Shown: positions 25,943 through 34,601, counted from the stretch's first letter. The stretch is DNA of 64,000 nucleotides from Bradyrhizobium diazoefficiens USDA 110 (GCF_000011365.1 NC_004463.1:8170001-8234000), one strand, 5' to 3'. Notes: generated by a model not told the origin, from the letters alone. Translations and numbers: made by a program.

Positions 25943-27025
25943 TCAAAACACCTTGCGGATCCAGTTGTGGGGATCGTTGGTGCGGCCGTACTGGATGTCG
26001 ACGAGCTGCTTGCGCAGGCCCATGGCGACCGGGCCGGCGACGCCGCCGCTGATCTCGAAATCGCCGCTCACCGAGCGCACCTTGCCGATCGGCGAGATCA
26101 CCGCCGCGGTGCCGCAGGCGAACGCTTCCTTCAGCTTGCCGCTGGCCGCATCCTTGCGCCACTGGTCGAGCGAGTACGGCTCCTCGCGCACCGTCTTGCC
26201 GGCATCCTTCGCCAGCGCGATGATGGAGTCGCGGGTGATGCCGGGCAGGATCGTGCCGAGCGGCGGCGTCGACAACGAGCCGTCCTCGAACACGAAGAAG
26301 ATGTTCATGCCGCCGAGCTCCTCGACGTAGCGGCGCTCGATCGCATCGAGGAAGACCACCTGATCGCAGCCGTGCTGAATGGCTTCCGCCTGCGCACGCA
26401 GACTCGCGGCGTAATTGCCACCGCACTTGACGGCGCCGGTGCCGCCGACCGCGGCGCGCGTGTAGTTCTCCGAGACCCAGATCGACACCGGCGCAGGTCC
26501 GCCCTTGAAATAGGAGCCGACCGGTGAGGCGATCACCGCGAAGATGTATTCGGACGACGGCTTGACGCCGAGGAAGGTCTCGCTCGCGATCATGAAGGGG
26601 CGCAGGTAAAGGCTGCCCTCGCCGCCCGGCATCCAGGCGCGATCGATGCGCACGACCTGCTCGACCGCCTCGATGAAGACGTCTTCGGGCAGCTGCGCCA
26701 TCGCCATGCGATCGGCCGAGTCCCTGAAGCGCCGCGCATTGGCGTCGGGGCGGAACAGGTTCACGCCGCCGTCGTCGCGCTTGTAGGCCTTGAGGCCCTC
26801 GAAAATTTCCTGGGCGTAGTGCAGGACGGCGCCGGCCGGATCGAGCTGGAAGTTGGCGCGCGCCTCGATGCGCGCCTCGTACCAGCCGCCCTTGGCCTGG
26901 TTGTAACGGACGATCGCCATGTGGTCGGTGAAGACCCGCCCGAAGCCGGGGTCCACCAGCTTGGCGACGCGGTCCTTTTCTGGAGTAGGATTGGATGCGG
27001 GCTGGATGTCGAATTTCATGCTCAT
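25943..27025 (-). CDS. ilvE: Branched-chain amino acid aminotransferase
   Basis: A 360-residue fold-type IV PLP enzyme of the larger (eukaryote-like, ~350 aa) BCAT group, transaminating Leu, Ile and Val. The PLP lysine is in AVKCGGNYAASL; RMAMAQLPEDVF and GTAAVISPIGKV are conserved, as is the C-terminal LVDIQYGRTND. The start chosen (ATG 27023-27025, SMKFDIQP) has GGGAG 8 bases upstream; the same frame stays open for about 90 more codons but without family similarity. Divergent from the MarR-type regulator gene. Confidence 0.96.
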   Translation of the reverse strand: MSMKFDIQPASNPTPEKDRVAKLVDPGFGRVFTDHMAIVRYNQAKGGWYEARIEARANFQLDPAGAVLHYAQEIFEGLKAYKRDDGGVNLFRPDANARRFRDSADRMAMAQLPEDVFIEAVEQVVRIDRAWMPGGEGSLYLRPFMIASETFLGVKPSSEYIFAVIASPVGSYFKGGPAPVSIWVSENYTRAAVGGTGAVKCGGNYAASLRAQAEAIQHGCDQVVFLDAIERRYVEELGGMNIFFVFEDGSLSTPPLGTILPGITRDSIIALAKDAGKTVREEPYSLDQWRKDAASGKLKEAFACGTAAVISPIGKVRSVSGDFEISGGVAGPVAMGLRKQLVDIQYGRTNDPHNWIRKVF

Positions 27026-27365
27026 GTCCTTGGCTCCCGCTGCCGGTAGCGGCGCTGTTCTGGCGCCCGCCTGCCCTGTTTCGGGTCCGGCTGGCTTGAT
27101 TAGAGTTGTGGCCGGGCCACCGCCAGCCTTGTTACGGCCGGTTTCCGTGGCCAGCATGTCGCCGAGGACATGCTTTTGCGGAAGGCGGAAGTCCAGTATG
27201 TTTTGTCGAAATGCCGCTCGACAATCGCACGGTAGATCTGATCCGGCCGTCGCTGCCTGTCCGACTCTCTCCGGCCGCCTCAGCTTCGATGCCACCCGAC
27301 GCGAAACGATCTAAAATTTCGTGCGGGCTGATCGTTTTGTAACATTGAACCCAAGATACGTCAAT
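27026..27365. promoter_or_regulatory. Divergent ilvE / marR-type promoter region with inverted repeat
   Basis: A 340-bp gap. A perfect 8-bp inverted repeat, AAACGATC (27304-27311) and GATCGTTT (27330-27337), encloses an AT-rich segment (TAAAATTT) and ends 28 bases before the regulator's start. It is a candidate operator for autoregulation by the MarR-family protein. The ilvE-proximal half contains only the open extension of the ilvE frame. Confidence 0.4.
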
Positions 27366-27908
27366 ATGCCTGACATAAATTTCGCGACTCCCCCTCAAGA
27401 CGCTGCCGAGCCCCGGCCGGCGGCAGGCGATGGAGGCAATTTGCGCTGGGATATCATCGAGCTGCTGTTCTTCGCCTATCGCGACTTCGTCGGCGATCCC
27501 GACCAGGAGCTGGAGGCGTTCGGCTTCGGCCGGGCCCATCACCGCGTCATGCACTTCGTCTACCGCTATCCCGGGCTCAAGGTCGCCGACCTCCTCGACG
27601 TCCTGCGCATCACAAAACAGTCGCTCGGCCGGGTGCTCAAGCAGCTCCTGGACGAGGGCTATATCGTGCAGAAGACCGGCGACAATGACCGCCGCCAGCG
27701 CCTGCTCTACGCAACGCCGAAGGGCGAGGCGCTGGTGCAGAAGCTCGCCGGGCTCCAGACCACGCGGATCACCAAGGCGCTCGCCGAGATGGCGCCGCAG
27801 GATGCGGAGACCGTCAAGCGCTTCCTGCGCGCGATGATCGACCGCGACGATCCGGACAAGGTGCTGGAGACGATCTTCGCCTCCGTCAATCAAGACGCAA
27901 AGGAGTGA
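27366..27908 (+). CDS. MarR family transcriptional regulator
   Basis: A 180-residue winged-helix regulator of the MarR family. The core runs ELEAFGFGRAHHRVMHFVY, LKVADLLDVLRITKQSLGRV (recognition helix) and the wing DNDRRQRLLYATPKGEAL. MarR proteins are dimers that bind short palindromes and usually respond to small ligands or redox. Its end overlaps the start of a response-regulator gene (GTGA), an arrangement like petP-petR of Rhodobacter capsulatus, where a MarR-like gene precedes an OmpR-type regulator of cytochrome genes. The ATG at 27366 is the first of the conserved region. Confidence 0.92.
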   Translation: MPDINFATPPQDAAEPRPAAGDGGNLRWDIIELLFFAYRDFVGDPDQELEAFGFGRAHHRVMHFVYRYPGLKVADLLDVLRITKQSLGRVLKQLLDEGYIVQKTGDNDRRQRLLYATPKGEALVQKLAGLQTTRITKALAEMAPQDAETVKRFLRAMIDRDDPDKVLETIFASVNQDAKE

Positions 27909-28636
27909 CCGTGCCACTCGCTGCCACGCTCGCCCGTCCGCCGGTGCAACCGGCCGACGACGCCCCGCATCTCCTGCTGGTCGACGACGACCGCCGCATC
28001 CGCGATCTGCTGTCGCGCTTCCTCGCCGGCGAAGGCTATCGCGTCTCGACCGCGGCGAGCGCCAGCGATGCGCGTTCGAAGCTCATGGGCCTGCATTTCG
28101 ACCTCCTGATCCTCGACGTCATGATGCCTGGCGAGACCGGCTTCGACCTCGCCCGCTTCATCCGGACGTCCTCCTCGGTGCCGATCGTGATGCTGACGGC
28201 GCGCCACGAAGCGGAAGCCCGCATCGAAGGCCTTCAGATCGGCGCCGACGACTACGTGGCAAAGCCGTTCGAGCCACGCGAGCTCGCGCTGCGCATCAAC
28301 AACATCCTCAAGCGCGCCGCCCCGCCGCCGCAGGCAGCGATGGTGGAGAAGATCGCGTTCGGCCCCTACGTCTACCATCTCGATCGCGGCGAATTGCGCC
28401 AGGGCGAAGAGGTCATTCACCTCACCGATCGCGAGCGCGAGATGCTGCGGATTCTCTCGGAGACGCCGGGCGAGACCGTGCCGCGCAGCGCACTGACCGG
28501 CAATGGCAGCGTCAACGAGCGCGCCGTCGACGTGCAGATCAACCGCCTCAGGCGCAAGATCGAGACCGATCCCGCCAATCCGCTGTTCCTCCAGGCGGTG
28601 CGCGGCATCGGCTATCGCCTGGTGGCCTCGCCTTAA
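27905..28636 (+). CDS. OmpR-family response regulator
   Basis: A 243-residue two-domain regulator: receiver domain with LLLVDDDRRIRDLL, phosphorylation site DLLILDVMMPG, and KPFEPRELALRI; then an OmpR-type winged-helix DNA-binding domain (RQGEEVIHLTDREREMLRIL, RRKIETDPANPLFLQAVRGIGYRL). Starts with GTG overlapping the MarR gene stop. The cognate sensor is surely the histidine kinase that begins 20 bases downstream. It resembles PetR-like regulators; the regulon here is unknown. Confidence 0.95.
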   Translation: MTVPLAATLARPPVQPADDAPHLLLVDDDRRIRDLLSRFLAGEGYRVSTAASASDARSKLMGLHFDLLILDVMMPGETGFDLARFIRTSSSVPIVMLTARHEAEARIEGLQIGADDYVAKPFEPRELALRINNILKRAAPPPQAAMVEKIAFGPYVYHLDRGELRQGEEVIHLTDREREMLRILSETPGETVPRSALTGNGSVNERAVDVQINRLRRKIETDPANPLFLQAVRGIGYRLVASP

Positions 28637-28656
28637 ACCGCAGTGAAACGCGACCG

Positions 28657-30045
28657 ATGAGCACGATCGATACCGGCCTGACGCTGCTGAAGAGCGCCGC
28701 CGGCCGCGTCTCCGCCGCCAATGGCTGGATGGGCAACGCGTTCAAGGGCTGGATGCCGACCGGCCTCTATGCCCGCGCGCTCCTCATCATGATCGTGCCG
28801 ATGGTGATCCTGCAATCGGTCGTCGCCTTCGTGTTCATGGAGCGGCACTGGAACACGGTGACGCGCCGCCTGTCGGCCGCAGTGGTGCAGGACATCGCCG
28901 CGCTGATCGACATCTACAAGGGCTATCCGCAGGACAAGGACCGCGACCAGATCCGCCGCATCGCGCAGCAACGCCTCGGACTCGTGGTCGACTTCCTGCC
29001 CGCCGGCGACATGCCGCCGCCAGGACCAAAGCCGTTCTTCTCGCTGCTCGACCAGACGCTGTCGGTGCAGCTCGGCCGCCAGATCGGGCGCTCGTTCTGG
29101 ATCGACACGGTCGGCCGCTCCAACCTCGTCGAGATCCGCATCCAGCTCGACGACGCCGTGATGCGCGTGTTCGCGCAGCGCAGCGCCGCTTACGCTTCGA
29201 ACTCGGAGATCTTCCTGTTCTGGATGGTCGGCACGTCCTCGATCCTCTTGATCGTCGCAGTGCTGTTCCTGCGCAACCAGATCAAGCCGATCCTGCGCCT
29301 TGCCGATGCCGCCGAAAGCTTCGGCAAGGGCCGCGAGGCGCCGAACTTCAGGCCGCGCGGCGCGCGCGAAGTGCGACGCGCGGCGGTCGCCTTCCTCGAG
29401 ATGAAATCGCGCATCGAGCGCACGATGGAGCAGCGCACCGCGATGCTGGCCGGCGTCAGCCACGACCTGCGCACCATCCTGACCCGCTTCAAGCTCGAGC
29501 TGGCGCTGATCGGCGACAGCCCGGAGCTCGAAGGCATGCGCAAGGACGTCGACGAGATGTCGATGATGCTGGAGGACTACCTTGCGTTTGCCCGCGGCGA
29601 TTCCGGCGAGCAGTCGCAGCCGACCGACATGGCGCAGGCGCTCGAGGAGCTGCGCAGCGATGCCGAACGCCACGGCCACGCTGCAACCGTCGCATTCAAC
29701 GGACTGCCGGTGGTGACGGTGAAGCCGGCCTCGTTCAAGCGCTGCCTCGCCAACCTCGTCACCAATGCGGCGCGCTACGGCAAGAGCATCGCCATCACCG
29801 GCCAGCGCGATCACCGTTATCTGACCGTCACGGTCGACGACGACGGCCCGGGCATCCCCGCGCATCTGCGCGAAGAGGTGTTCAAGCCGTTCCTGCGGCT
29901 GGACAACGCCCGCAACCAGGACGAAGGCGGCACGGGCCTTGGCCTCGCCATCGCCCGCGACATCGCCCGCTCGCATGGCGGCGACATCACGCTGGGCGAC
30001 AGCCCGATGGGCGGATTAAGGGCGAGCGTGCGGATACCGGTGTAA
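28657..30045 (+). CDS. Sensor histidine kinase (EnvZ-like)
   Basis: A 462-residue inner-membrane kinase. A first transmembrane helix (ALLIMIVPMVILQSVVAFVF), a periplasmic loop of ~140 residues, a second helix (WMVGTSSILLIVAVLFL), then a HAMP segment and the dimerisation/phosphoacceptor motif SHDLRTILTRFKLEL. The catalytic ATPase domain has NLVTNAARYG (N box), DDDGPGIP (G1) and GGTGLGLAIARDI (G2). Last gene of a MarR / response regulator / kinase operon. The signal sensed is unknown. Confidence 0.96.
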   Translation: MSTIDTGLTLLKSAAGRVSAANGWMGNAFKGWMPTGLYARALLIMIVPMVILQSVVAFVFMERHWNTVTRRLSAAVVQDIAALIDIYKGYPQDKDRDQIRRIAQQRLGLVVDFLPAGDMPPPGPKPFFSLLDQTLSVQLGRQIGRSFWIDTVGRSNLVEIRIQLDDAVMRVFAQRSAAYASNSEIFLFWMVGTSSILLIVAVLFLRNQIKPILRLADAAESFGKGREAPNFRPRGAREVRRAAVAFLEMKSRIERTMEQRTAMLAGVSHDLRTILTRFKLELALIGDSPELEGMRKDVDEMSMMLEDYLAFARGDSGEQSQPTDMAQALEELRSDAERHGHAATVAFNGLPVVTVKPASFKRCLANLVTNAARYGKSIAITGQRDHRYLTVTVDDDGPGIPAHLREEVFKPFLRLDNARNQDEGGTGLGLAIARDIARSHGGDITLGDSPMGGLRASVRIPV

Positions 30046-30049
30046 CTGC

Positions 30050-30086
30050 CGTAGCCCGGATTTCGCTACGCTCCATCCGGGCTACA
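30050..30086. repeat. GTAGCCCGGAT palindrome (family D)
   Basis: GTAGCCCGGAT and ATCCGGGCTAC arms around TTCGCTACGCTCC, between the convergent kinase and DUF3617 genes. Related sequence occurs at 57420. Confidence 0.75.
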
Positions 30087-30093
30087 ATCTCGC

Positions 30094-30624
30094 CTACTTC
30101 GGCAGCAGGGCCTTCAGCTTGTCGACGTCGCGCACGTTCATCTTGAAGCCGCCGGGCATCACGATGTCGCCGGGCTTCTGGTCCGGCTTGCAGGCGCCCA
30201 GCCATTTCGCTTCGAGCGTCATGGTGGTGTCGCGCCCCGCCGCGCCGGCGGCGCCGCCTTGCGCGTGCGAGGTGGTCTTCACCGTATAGGCCGAGTTGAA
30301 ATCGCCCGTGATCTCGGCGTGCGAGGTGGTGCTGATGCCGGCGACGCTGCACTCGGAATCGCTGACATAACCGGTCGCGGTCTTCTTGATGTCCTGCTTG
30401 GCGCAGATCTGCTTGGCCATCGGGGAGACGTTGTTGTTCATCTCCTTGTCGACGGTCTCGTCGGTGCAGTGCTGCATGGTCATTTCCGGCATCTGCGAGC
30501 CGGTCCTGACCATTTTCAATTCCCACAGGCCGGCCTTGCGCACCGGCAGATCGTCGGCACTGGCGCCGCCTGCCGACACCACAAGGCAAAGGGCCGAGCC
30601 GAGCAAAGCAAGTTTGCGCGTCAT
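30094..30624 (-). CDS. DUF3617 family exported protein
   Basis: A 176-residue secreted protein with a signal peptide (LALLGSALCLVVSAGGASA) and a DUF3617 domain: RKAGLWELKMVRTGSQMPEM, followed by QHCTDETVDKEM. Four cysteines (in QHCTDE, QICAKQ, DSECSV and GACKPD) could form two disulfides in the periplasm. The family is common in proteobacteria without known function. It is transcribed in the same direction as the next exported protein gene at 30669. Confidence 0.82.
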   Translation of the reverse strand: MTRKLALLGSALCLVVSAGGASADDLPVRKAGLWELKMVRTGSQMPEMTMQHCTDETVDKEMNNNVSPMAKQICAKQDIKKTATGYVSDSECSVAGISTTSHAEITGDFNSAYTVKTTSHAQGGAAGAAGRDTTMTLEAKWLGACKPDQKPGDIVMPGGFKMNVRDVDKLKALLPK

Positions 30625-30668
30625 GTGGGAAGCTCCCGGCTGAGAGATCGCTGCGTTACGAAAACGCC

Positions 30669-30962
30669 TCAGTACAGCGTGCGGATCGGCTGGTTGGCGG
30701 CGCCATAGGGCACCCAGCGGCAGGAGAACGAGATGTAGCCGCCCTCATAGGCCTGCACGCCGAGGAATTTGACGACCTTGCCGTACCGCGCGCAATGATC
30801 GACCGCGACCTGCCGCGCATCGACCTGATTGGCCATCGAATAGGCGATGATGCCGCCGGTGTCGTTGCCCTTGAACGGGGGCACAGGAAGGATATCGGCG
30901 CGCGCCGACTGGCCCGCCATCATACCCAGGGCAAGAAGGCCCGCGGCCGCAATGATTCGCAT
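30669..30962 (-). CDS. Small exported protein of unknown function
   Basis: A 97-residue protein with a signal peptide (IIAAAGLLALGMMAGQSARA) and a mature part of about 75 residues containing PVPPFKGNDTGGIIAYSM and two cysteines (DHCARYG, SFSCRW). The pattern with a buried aromatic core suggests a small folded periplasmic domain with one disulfide. I do not recognise the family. It lies just upstream of the DUF3617 gene on the minus strand and is probably co-transcribed with it. Confidence 0.7.
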   Translation of the reverse strand: MRIIAAAGLLALGMMAGQSARADILPVPPFKGNDTGGIIAYSMANQVDARQVAVDHCARYGKVVKFLGVQAYEGGYISFSCRWVPYGAANQPIRTLY

Positions 30963-31143
30963 TCCCGTTACTCCAATTGGTTGGCGCCAGTTTACGGTGC
31001 CGGGACGGAAGTGAAAAGAACTGAAGCCCTGTCGGATGCGACGTTCTGGTCAACTCCTGGCCAAGTGTTGCCGCGCTGCACTTGACCTCACCCGCCCTTC
31101 GCGGCACCGTCCGACCTCCGCAGATCATCTGTCTGGATTGCCC

Positions 31144-31608
31144 ATGCGCGCCTCGACCTCCCTGAAATCGCTCCGCTTTGCCGCCGTGCTCGGCCTCATG
31201 TTCGGGGCGCTGTCGCTCGGTGAGGCCAGGGCCGCCAATCCGCTGGAGCTGAATTTCTGGCTGAGCGGACCGCGCTATGACGGCAATGTGGCAGATTGCG
31301 ACAAGGCGCTGCCGACGATCGCCACCCAGTTCTGGGAGAAGGAAAGCGCCTTCTGGAATTCCTCGTTGAAGATCACCGGCTTCTCCGCCGTGCACGAGAC
31401 CGCGTTCCGACCCTGGCAGTCCGACAATATTCCGCGCCGCTATTGCACCGGCGAGGCCATGCTGAACGACGGCAAGGTGCGCAAGGTGCATTTCTCGATC
31501 ATCGAGGATGGCGGCTTCGCTGGTTACGGCAATGGTGTCGAATGGTGCGTGGTCGGACTCGACCGCAACTGGGCCTACAATCCGGCCTGTCGCGCCGCCA
31601 AGCAGTAA
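31144..31608 (+). CDS. Exported protein of unknown function
   Basis: A 154-residue protein with a signal peptide (FAAVLGLMFGALSLGEARA) and a mature domain beginning NPLELNFWLSGPRYDG. Four cysteines (DCDKAL, YCTGEAM, WCVVGL, PACRAA) suggest disulfides in the periplasm. The aromatic-rich segment EKESAFWNSSLKITGFSAV and the ending NWAYNPACRAAKQ recall small conserved exported proteins of Bradyrhizobium. Family unknown. Divergent from the minus-strand gene at 30669. Confidence 0.7.
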   Translation: MRASTSLKSLRFAAVLGLMFGALSLGEARAANPLELNFWLSGPRYDGNVADCDKALPTIATQFWEKESAFWNSSLKITGFSAVHETAFRPWQSDNIPRRYCTGEAMLNDGKVRKVHFSIIEDGGFAGYGNGVEWCVVGLDRNWAYNPACRAAKQ

Positions 31609-31727
31609 TTCGACAGCCCTGATTCGGACCGGGCCAGCGGCCTGACGAGGGCCGCCCGAATTTTGTTCTTGAAATGTTCTCATCGCCTGCTAGGCTCGAT
31701 TGCACAGTCTAGTTGAGGGGCGTCGCC

Positions 31728-32438
31728 ATGTTTCATTCCAGATTGCATTCGTTCTCCCGCCTGATGATCTCGCTGACCTTGACCTTTGCCCTGCCCCTTG
31801 CCGCCGGGCTGGTCTTGCCGGCGGGCGTCGCGAAAGCTCAGGACAGGCGGCAGAACGCGCCCGGCGAATTCGATTTCTATGTGCTGTCGCTCTCGTGGTC
31901 GCCCTCCTTCTGCGAGGAGGCGGCGGAGCGCGGCGGCCGCTCCCAGATCCAGTGCAGCGGCCGGCCCTATTCCTTCGTGGTGCACGGGCTGTGGCCGCAA
32001 TATGAGAACGGCTTCCCGGAATATTGCCAGCGGCCGGCGCCGCGGCTGAACCGCAGCATCGTCTCCTCGATGCTCGACCTGATGCCGGCGCCGGGCCTGA
32101 TCTTCAACGAGTGGGACAAGCACGGCACCTGCTCGGGGCTCGCCGACCGCAGCTATTTCGAGACGATCAGGAAAGCGCGCGCCGCCATCAAGATTCCGGC
32201 CGAATATCTCGAATTGTCGCAGGCCAAGACCGTGGCGCCTGCCGACGTCGAGGAGGCCTTCATCAAGGCCAATCCGGGCCTCGGCAGCGCCGCCGTCTCG
32301 GTCACCTGCAACCGGACGCGGCTGTCCGAGGTCCGCATCTGCCTCAGCAAGGACCTGCAATTCCGCGCCTGCGAGGAGATGGACCGCCGCGCCTGCCGCC
32401 GCGACCAGGTGACGATGCCGCCGATCAGGGGTGGGTAG
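31728..32438 (+). CDS. Ribonuclease T2 family protein, exported
   Basis: A 236-residue secreted RNase of the T2 superfamily, which cleaves RNA to 2',3'-cyclic products. Both catalytic segments are present: CAS I FVVHGLWPQY with His86, and CAS II FNEWDKHGTCSG with Glu128 and His132. Cysteines that form the family disulfides are conserved. A long signal peptide precedes AKAQDRRQ. The ATG at 31728 has a GAGGGG ribosome site; a TTG at 31713 is less likely. Periplasmic or extracellular; probably used to scavenge RNA. Confidence 0.93.
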   Translation: MFHSRLHSFSRLMISLTLTFALPLAAGLVLPAGVAKAQDRRQNAPGEFDFYVLSLSWSPSFCEEAAERGGRSQIQCSGRPYSFVVHGLWPQYENGFPEYCQRPAPRLNRSIVSSMLDLMPAPGLIFNEWDKHGTCSGLADRSYFETIRKARAAIKIPAEYLELSQAKTVAPADVEEAFIKANPGLGSAAVSVTCNRTRLSEVRICLSKDLQFRACEEMDRRACRRDQVTMPPIRGG

Positions 32439-32451
32439 CTGCTAAATCAGC

Positions 32452-32524
32452 TCCGTCATTCCGGGGCACGCGAAGCGTGAACTATGGTGCGCAGTTCGGT
32501 GCTACGTACCGCCCCGGAATGACG
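32452..32524. repeat. Family A palindromes upstream of rlmJ
   Basis: CATTCCGGGGC and CGCCCCGGAATG arms at the two ends (32456 and 32511) around GAAGCGTGAACTATGGTGCGC; similar centres occur near 43730. Confidence 0.7.
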
Positions 32525-32562
32525 GGAGTTACTTTCATCGCGCGATGTCGTAACTCTCCGCC

Positions 32563-33423
32563 ATGAACTACCGTCACGCCTTTCATGCCGGCAACTTTGC
32601 CGATGTCATCAAGCACATCGTGCTGGCGCGCATCCTCACTTATTTGCAGGACAAGCCGGGGGCGTTCCGCGTCATCGACACCCATGCCGGCGCCGGCCTC
32701 TACGATCTCGAAAGCGACGAGGCGCGGCGCGGTGGCGAATGGCTGACCGGCATCGCGCGACTGATGCAGGCGCGCCTGTCGAACGAGACCGCGGCGCTGA
32801 CAAAGCCCTATCTCGACATCGTCCGCGCCTTCAATCCGAAGGGCGAGCTCAAGGCCTATCCGGGTTCGCCGCTGATCGCGCGCGGCCTGCTCAGGCCGCA
32901 GGACCGCCTCGTCGCCTGCGAACTCGAGCCGAAGGCACGCAAGGCGCTGATCGACGTGCTGCGCCGCGACGAGCAGGCACGCGTGGTCGATCTCGACGGC
33001 TGGGTGGCACTGCCGGCCTTCGTGCCGCCGAAGGAGCGGCGCGGGCTCGTGCTGATCGACCCGCCGTTCGAGGCAAAGAACGAGTTCGAACGGCTGGGCG
33101 AAGCCTTCTCGGAGGCTTTCGCAAAATGGCCGACCGGTATCTATGTAATCTGGTATCCGGCCAAGAGCCGGCGCGCCACCGATGCGCTGGCACAGCTCGT
33201 GGCGCGGCTCGCAGCCGCAGCAAAGCCACCGGGCAAATGCCTGCGCCTCGAGTTCAGTGCCGCGCCGCAGCTTGACGGCGCAGCCCTCACCTCCACCGGA
33301 CTGCTGATCGTCAATCCCCCTTACACGCTGCATGGCGAGCTCAAGACGATCCTGCCCGAGCTCGAAATGCCGCTCGGCCAGGGCGGCGCTGCCAGATTCC
33401 GATTAGAGGTGCCGAGGCCGTAA
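32563..33423 (+). CDS. rlmJ: 23S rRNA (adenine(2030)-N6)-methyltransferase
   Basis: A 286-residue RlmJ. It methylates A2030 of 23S rRNA using SAM. The N-terminus MNYRHAFHAGNFADVIKH is diagnostic; the SAM region VIDTHAGAGLYDL and the catalytic DPPF motif (VLIDPPFEAKNEFERL) are present. The chain is as long as the E. coli enzyme. Preceded by a family A repeat; its downstream region is the leader of the cold-shock gene. Confidence 0.96.
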   Translation: MNYRHAFHAGNFADVIKHIVLARILTYLQDKPGAFRVIDTHAGAGLYDLESDEARRGGEWLTGIARLMQARLSNETAALTKPYLDIVRAFNPKGELKAYPGSPLIARGLLRPQDRLVACELEPKARKALIDVLRRDEQARVVDLDGWVALPAFVPPKERRGLVLIDPPFEAKNEFERLGEAFSEAFAKWPTGIYVIWYPAKSRRATDALAQLVARLAAAAKPPGKCLRLEFSAAPQLDGAALTSTGLLIVNPPYTLHGELKTILPELEMPLGQGGAARFRLEVPRP

Positions 33424-33673
33424 CACTCCGGCATTCTTGGGAAAAATATGCAGGAGCCGTAGTCAATCTGCAAAGAACCGTATTATGCTATTTCCGTGAC
33501 TGGCTTTACGTTCCGCTTCCGCGAATGGTTGCGGCGGAGTGAAGGCCTAAGAAAGATCCGGCCGGACCGAAAGGTCCGCCCAAGGATGGCCAGCTCCCGG
33601 GCTCCGTACGGCCCGGTCATGTCGTGACGTGAGTCTGCGTCACGACGGAGGAGCAATGAGGGGGAGTTTCCCG
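33424..33673 (+). promoter_or_regulatory. Promoter and long structured leader of the cold-shock gene
   Basis: A 250-bp region with an AT-rich promoter-like part (GTATTATGCTATTTCC near 33480) and a GC-rich stretch that can form hairpins: GGACC/GGTCC with a GAAA loop near 33570, and GTCGTGACG (33621-33629) with CGTCACGAC (33638-33646), which ends at the first ribosome site GGAGGAG. Two start candidates exist (33656, 33674), the second with its own GGGGGAG. Long structured leaders of csp mRNAs are often temperature-responsive; this is inferred here. Confidence 0.5.
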
Positions 33674-33889
33674 ATGGCCATGACGGGAACGGTCAAGTTC
33701 TTCAACGGCGAGCGCGGCTACGGCTTCATCAAGCCGGATGACGGCGGTCGCGATGTCTTCGTTCACATCACTGCTGTGGAGCGAGCGGGACTGAAGGACC
33801 TTGCCGAAGGACAGCGTATTACTTTCGAAGTCGAACCGGACAAGAAGGGGAAGGGACCGAAGGCGGTCAATTTGGTCATCCTCTCCTAG
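33674..33889 (+). CDS. Cold-shock protein (CspA family)
   Basis: A 71-residue single cold-shock domain: RNP1 NGERGYGFIKP and RNP2 DVFVHI are present. These proteins bind single-stranded RNA and DNA and melt RNA structure. The start at 33674 gives the usual CSD beginning (MAMTGTVKFFN); an ATG at 33656 would add six residues. Regulation by a long leader is likely (see the upstream entry). Bradyrhizobium genomes normally hold several csp copies, so no specific symbol is given. Confidence 0.95.
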   Translation: MAMTGTVKFFNGERGYGFIKPDDGGRDVFVHITAVERAGLKDLAEGQRITFEVEPDKKGKGPKAVNLVILS

Positions 33890-33916
33890 CGGGCCTGACG
33901 CAAAAAAACCTGGCGC

Positions 33917-33945
33917 AAAAAAAGTCCCGGCCGCGAGCGGCCGGG
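33917..33945 (-). terminator. Terminator of the outer-membrane protein gene
   Basis: CCCGGCCG (33926-33933) and CGGCCGGG (33938-33945) with a CGAG loop. On the minus strand it is followed by ACTTTTTTTGC, a good T-run. It lies 33 bases after the stop of the beta-barrel gene, and may also end the convergent cold-shock transcript. Confidence 0.85.
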
Positions 33946-33977
33946 AGGTTATTGTCCGGTATTTTCTTATTTGGCTA

Positions 33978-34601
33978 TCAGAAGTGATAGTTGACGCCTG
34001 CGCGCACAACGCTGGCGGTATAGCCGTTTGACACGCCTGTAATTGCGAACTGACTCGTCGACAGATCGATGTAGAGATATTCGAGCTTGGCGCTCCAGTT
34101 CGGCGCGAGGCCGACTTCCGCACCGGCACCGATGGTCCAGCCGGCGCTGGTGTGCGACTCCGTCCAGCCGAAGGTCTGCGCGCGCAGTTCGCCGAAGGCG
34201 AGGCCGGCGGTGCCGTAGAACAGCACGTTGCTGAAGGCATAGCCGACGCGGCCGCGCAGGGTGCCGAACCACGGATTGGAGAACTTCCAGGGCGCGAAGG
34301 TGTCGTCGGCGCCAGCGGCCTGGATGTCGCCCTCGACGCCGAACACCCACGGGCCGTTCTGGAAATTGTAGCCGGCCTGAATGCCGCCGACGAAGCCGGA
34401 CGGCTTTGAGGGATTGTTGTCGACCGAGCCCCACTCATAGCCGATGTTGCCGCCGAGATACGGACCGGCCCAGCTATAGGCGTTCAGCGGCTGGTTGACG
34501 GTATAGGGGGCACGCTGCCCGTAACTGAGATCGGCGGCCTCTGCCGAAGCTGTCCAGCCGGCGGCAACCAACGCGGCTGCGCCCACAACGAGCCTCTTCA
34601 T
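33978..34601 (-). CDS. Omp25/Omp31-like outer-membrane beta-barrel protein
   Basis: A 207-residue outer-membrane protein with a signal peptide (LVVGAAALVAAGWTASAEA) and an 8-strand porin-like barrel of the OmpA_b-brl / Omp25-Omp31 type found in rhizobia and Brucella. Glycine/aromatic strands such as GPYLGGNIGYEWGSV, GGIQAGYNFQNGPWVFGVEG and GRVGYAFSNVLFYGTAGLA are visible, and the protein ends VRAGVNYHF with a C-terminal Phe as required for barrel assembly. The upstream divergent region carries a consensus CtrA-type site. Confidence 0.92.
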   Translation of the reverse strand: MKRLVVGAAALVAAGWTASAEAADLSYGQRAPYTVNQPLNAYSWAGPYLGGNIGYEWGSVDNNPSKPSGFVGGIQAGYNFQNGPWVFGVEGDIQAAGADDTFAPWKFSNPWFGTLRGRVGYAFSNVLFYGTAGLAFGELRAQTFGWTESHTSAGWTIGAGAEVGLAPNWSAKLEYLYIDLSTSQFAITGVSNGYTASVVRAGVNYHF

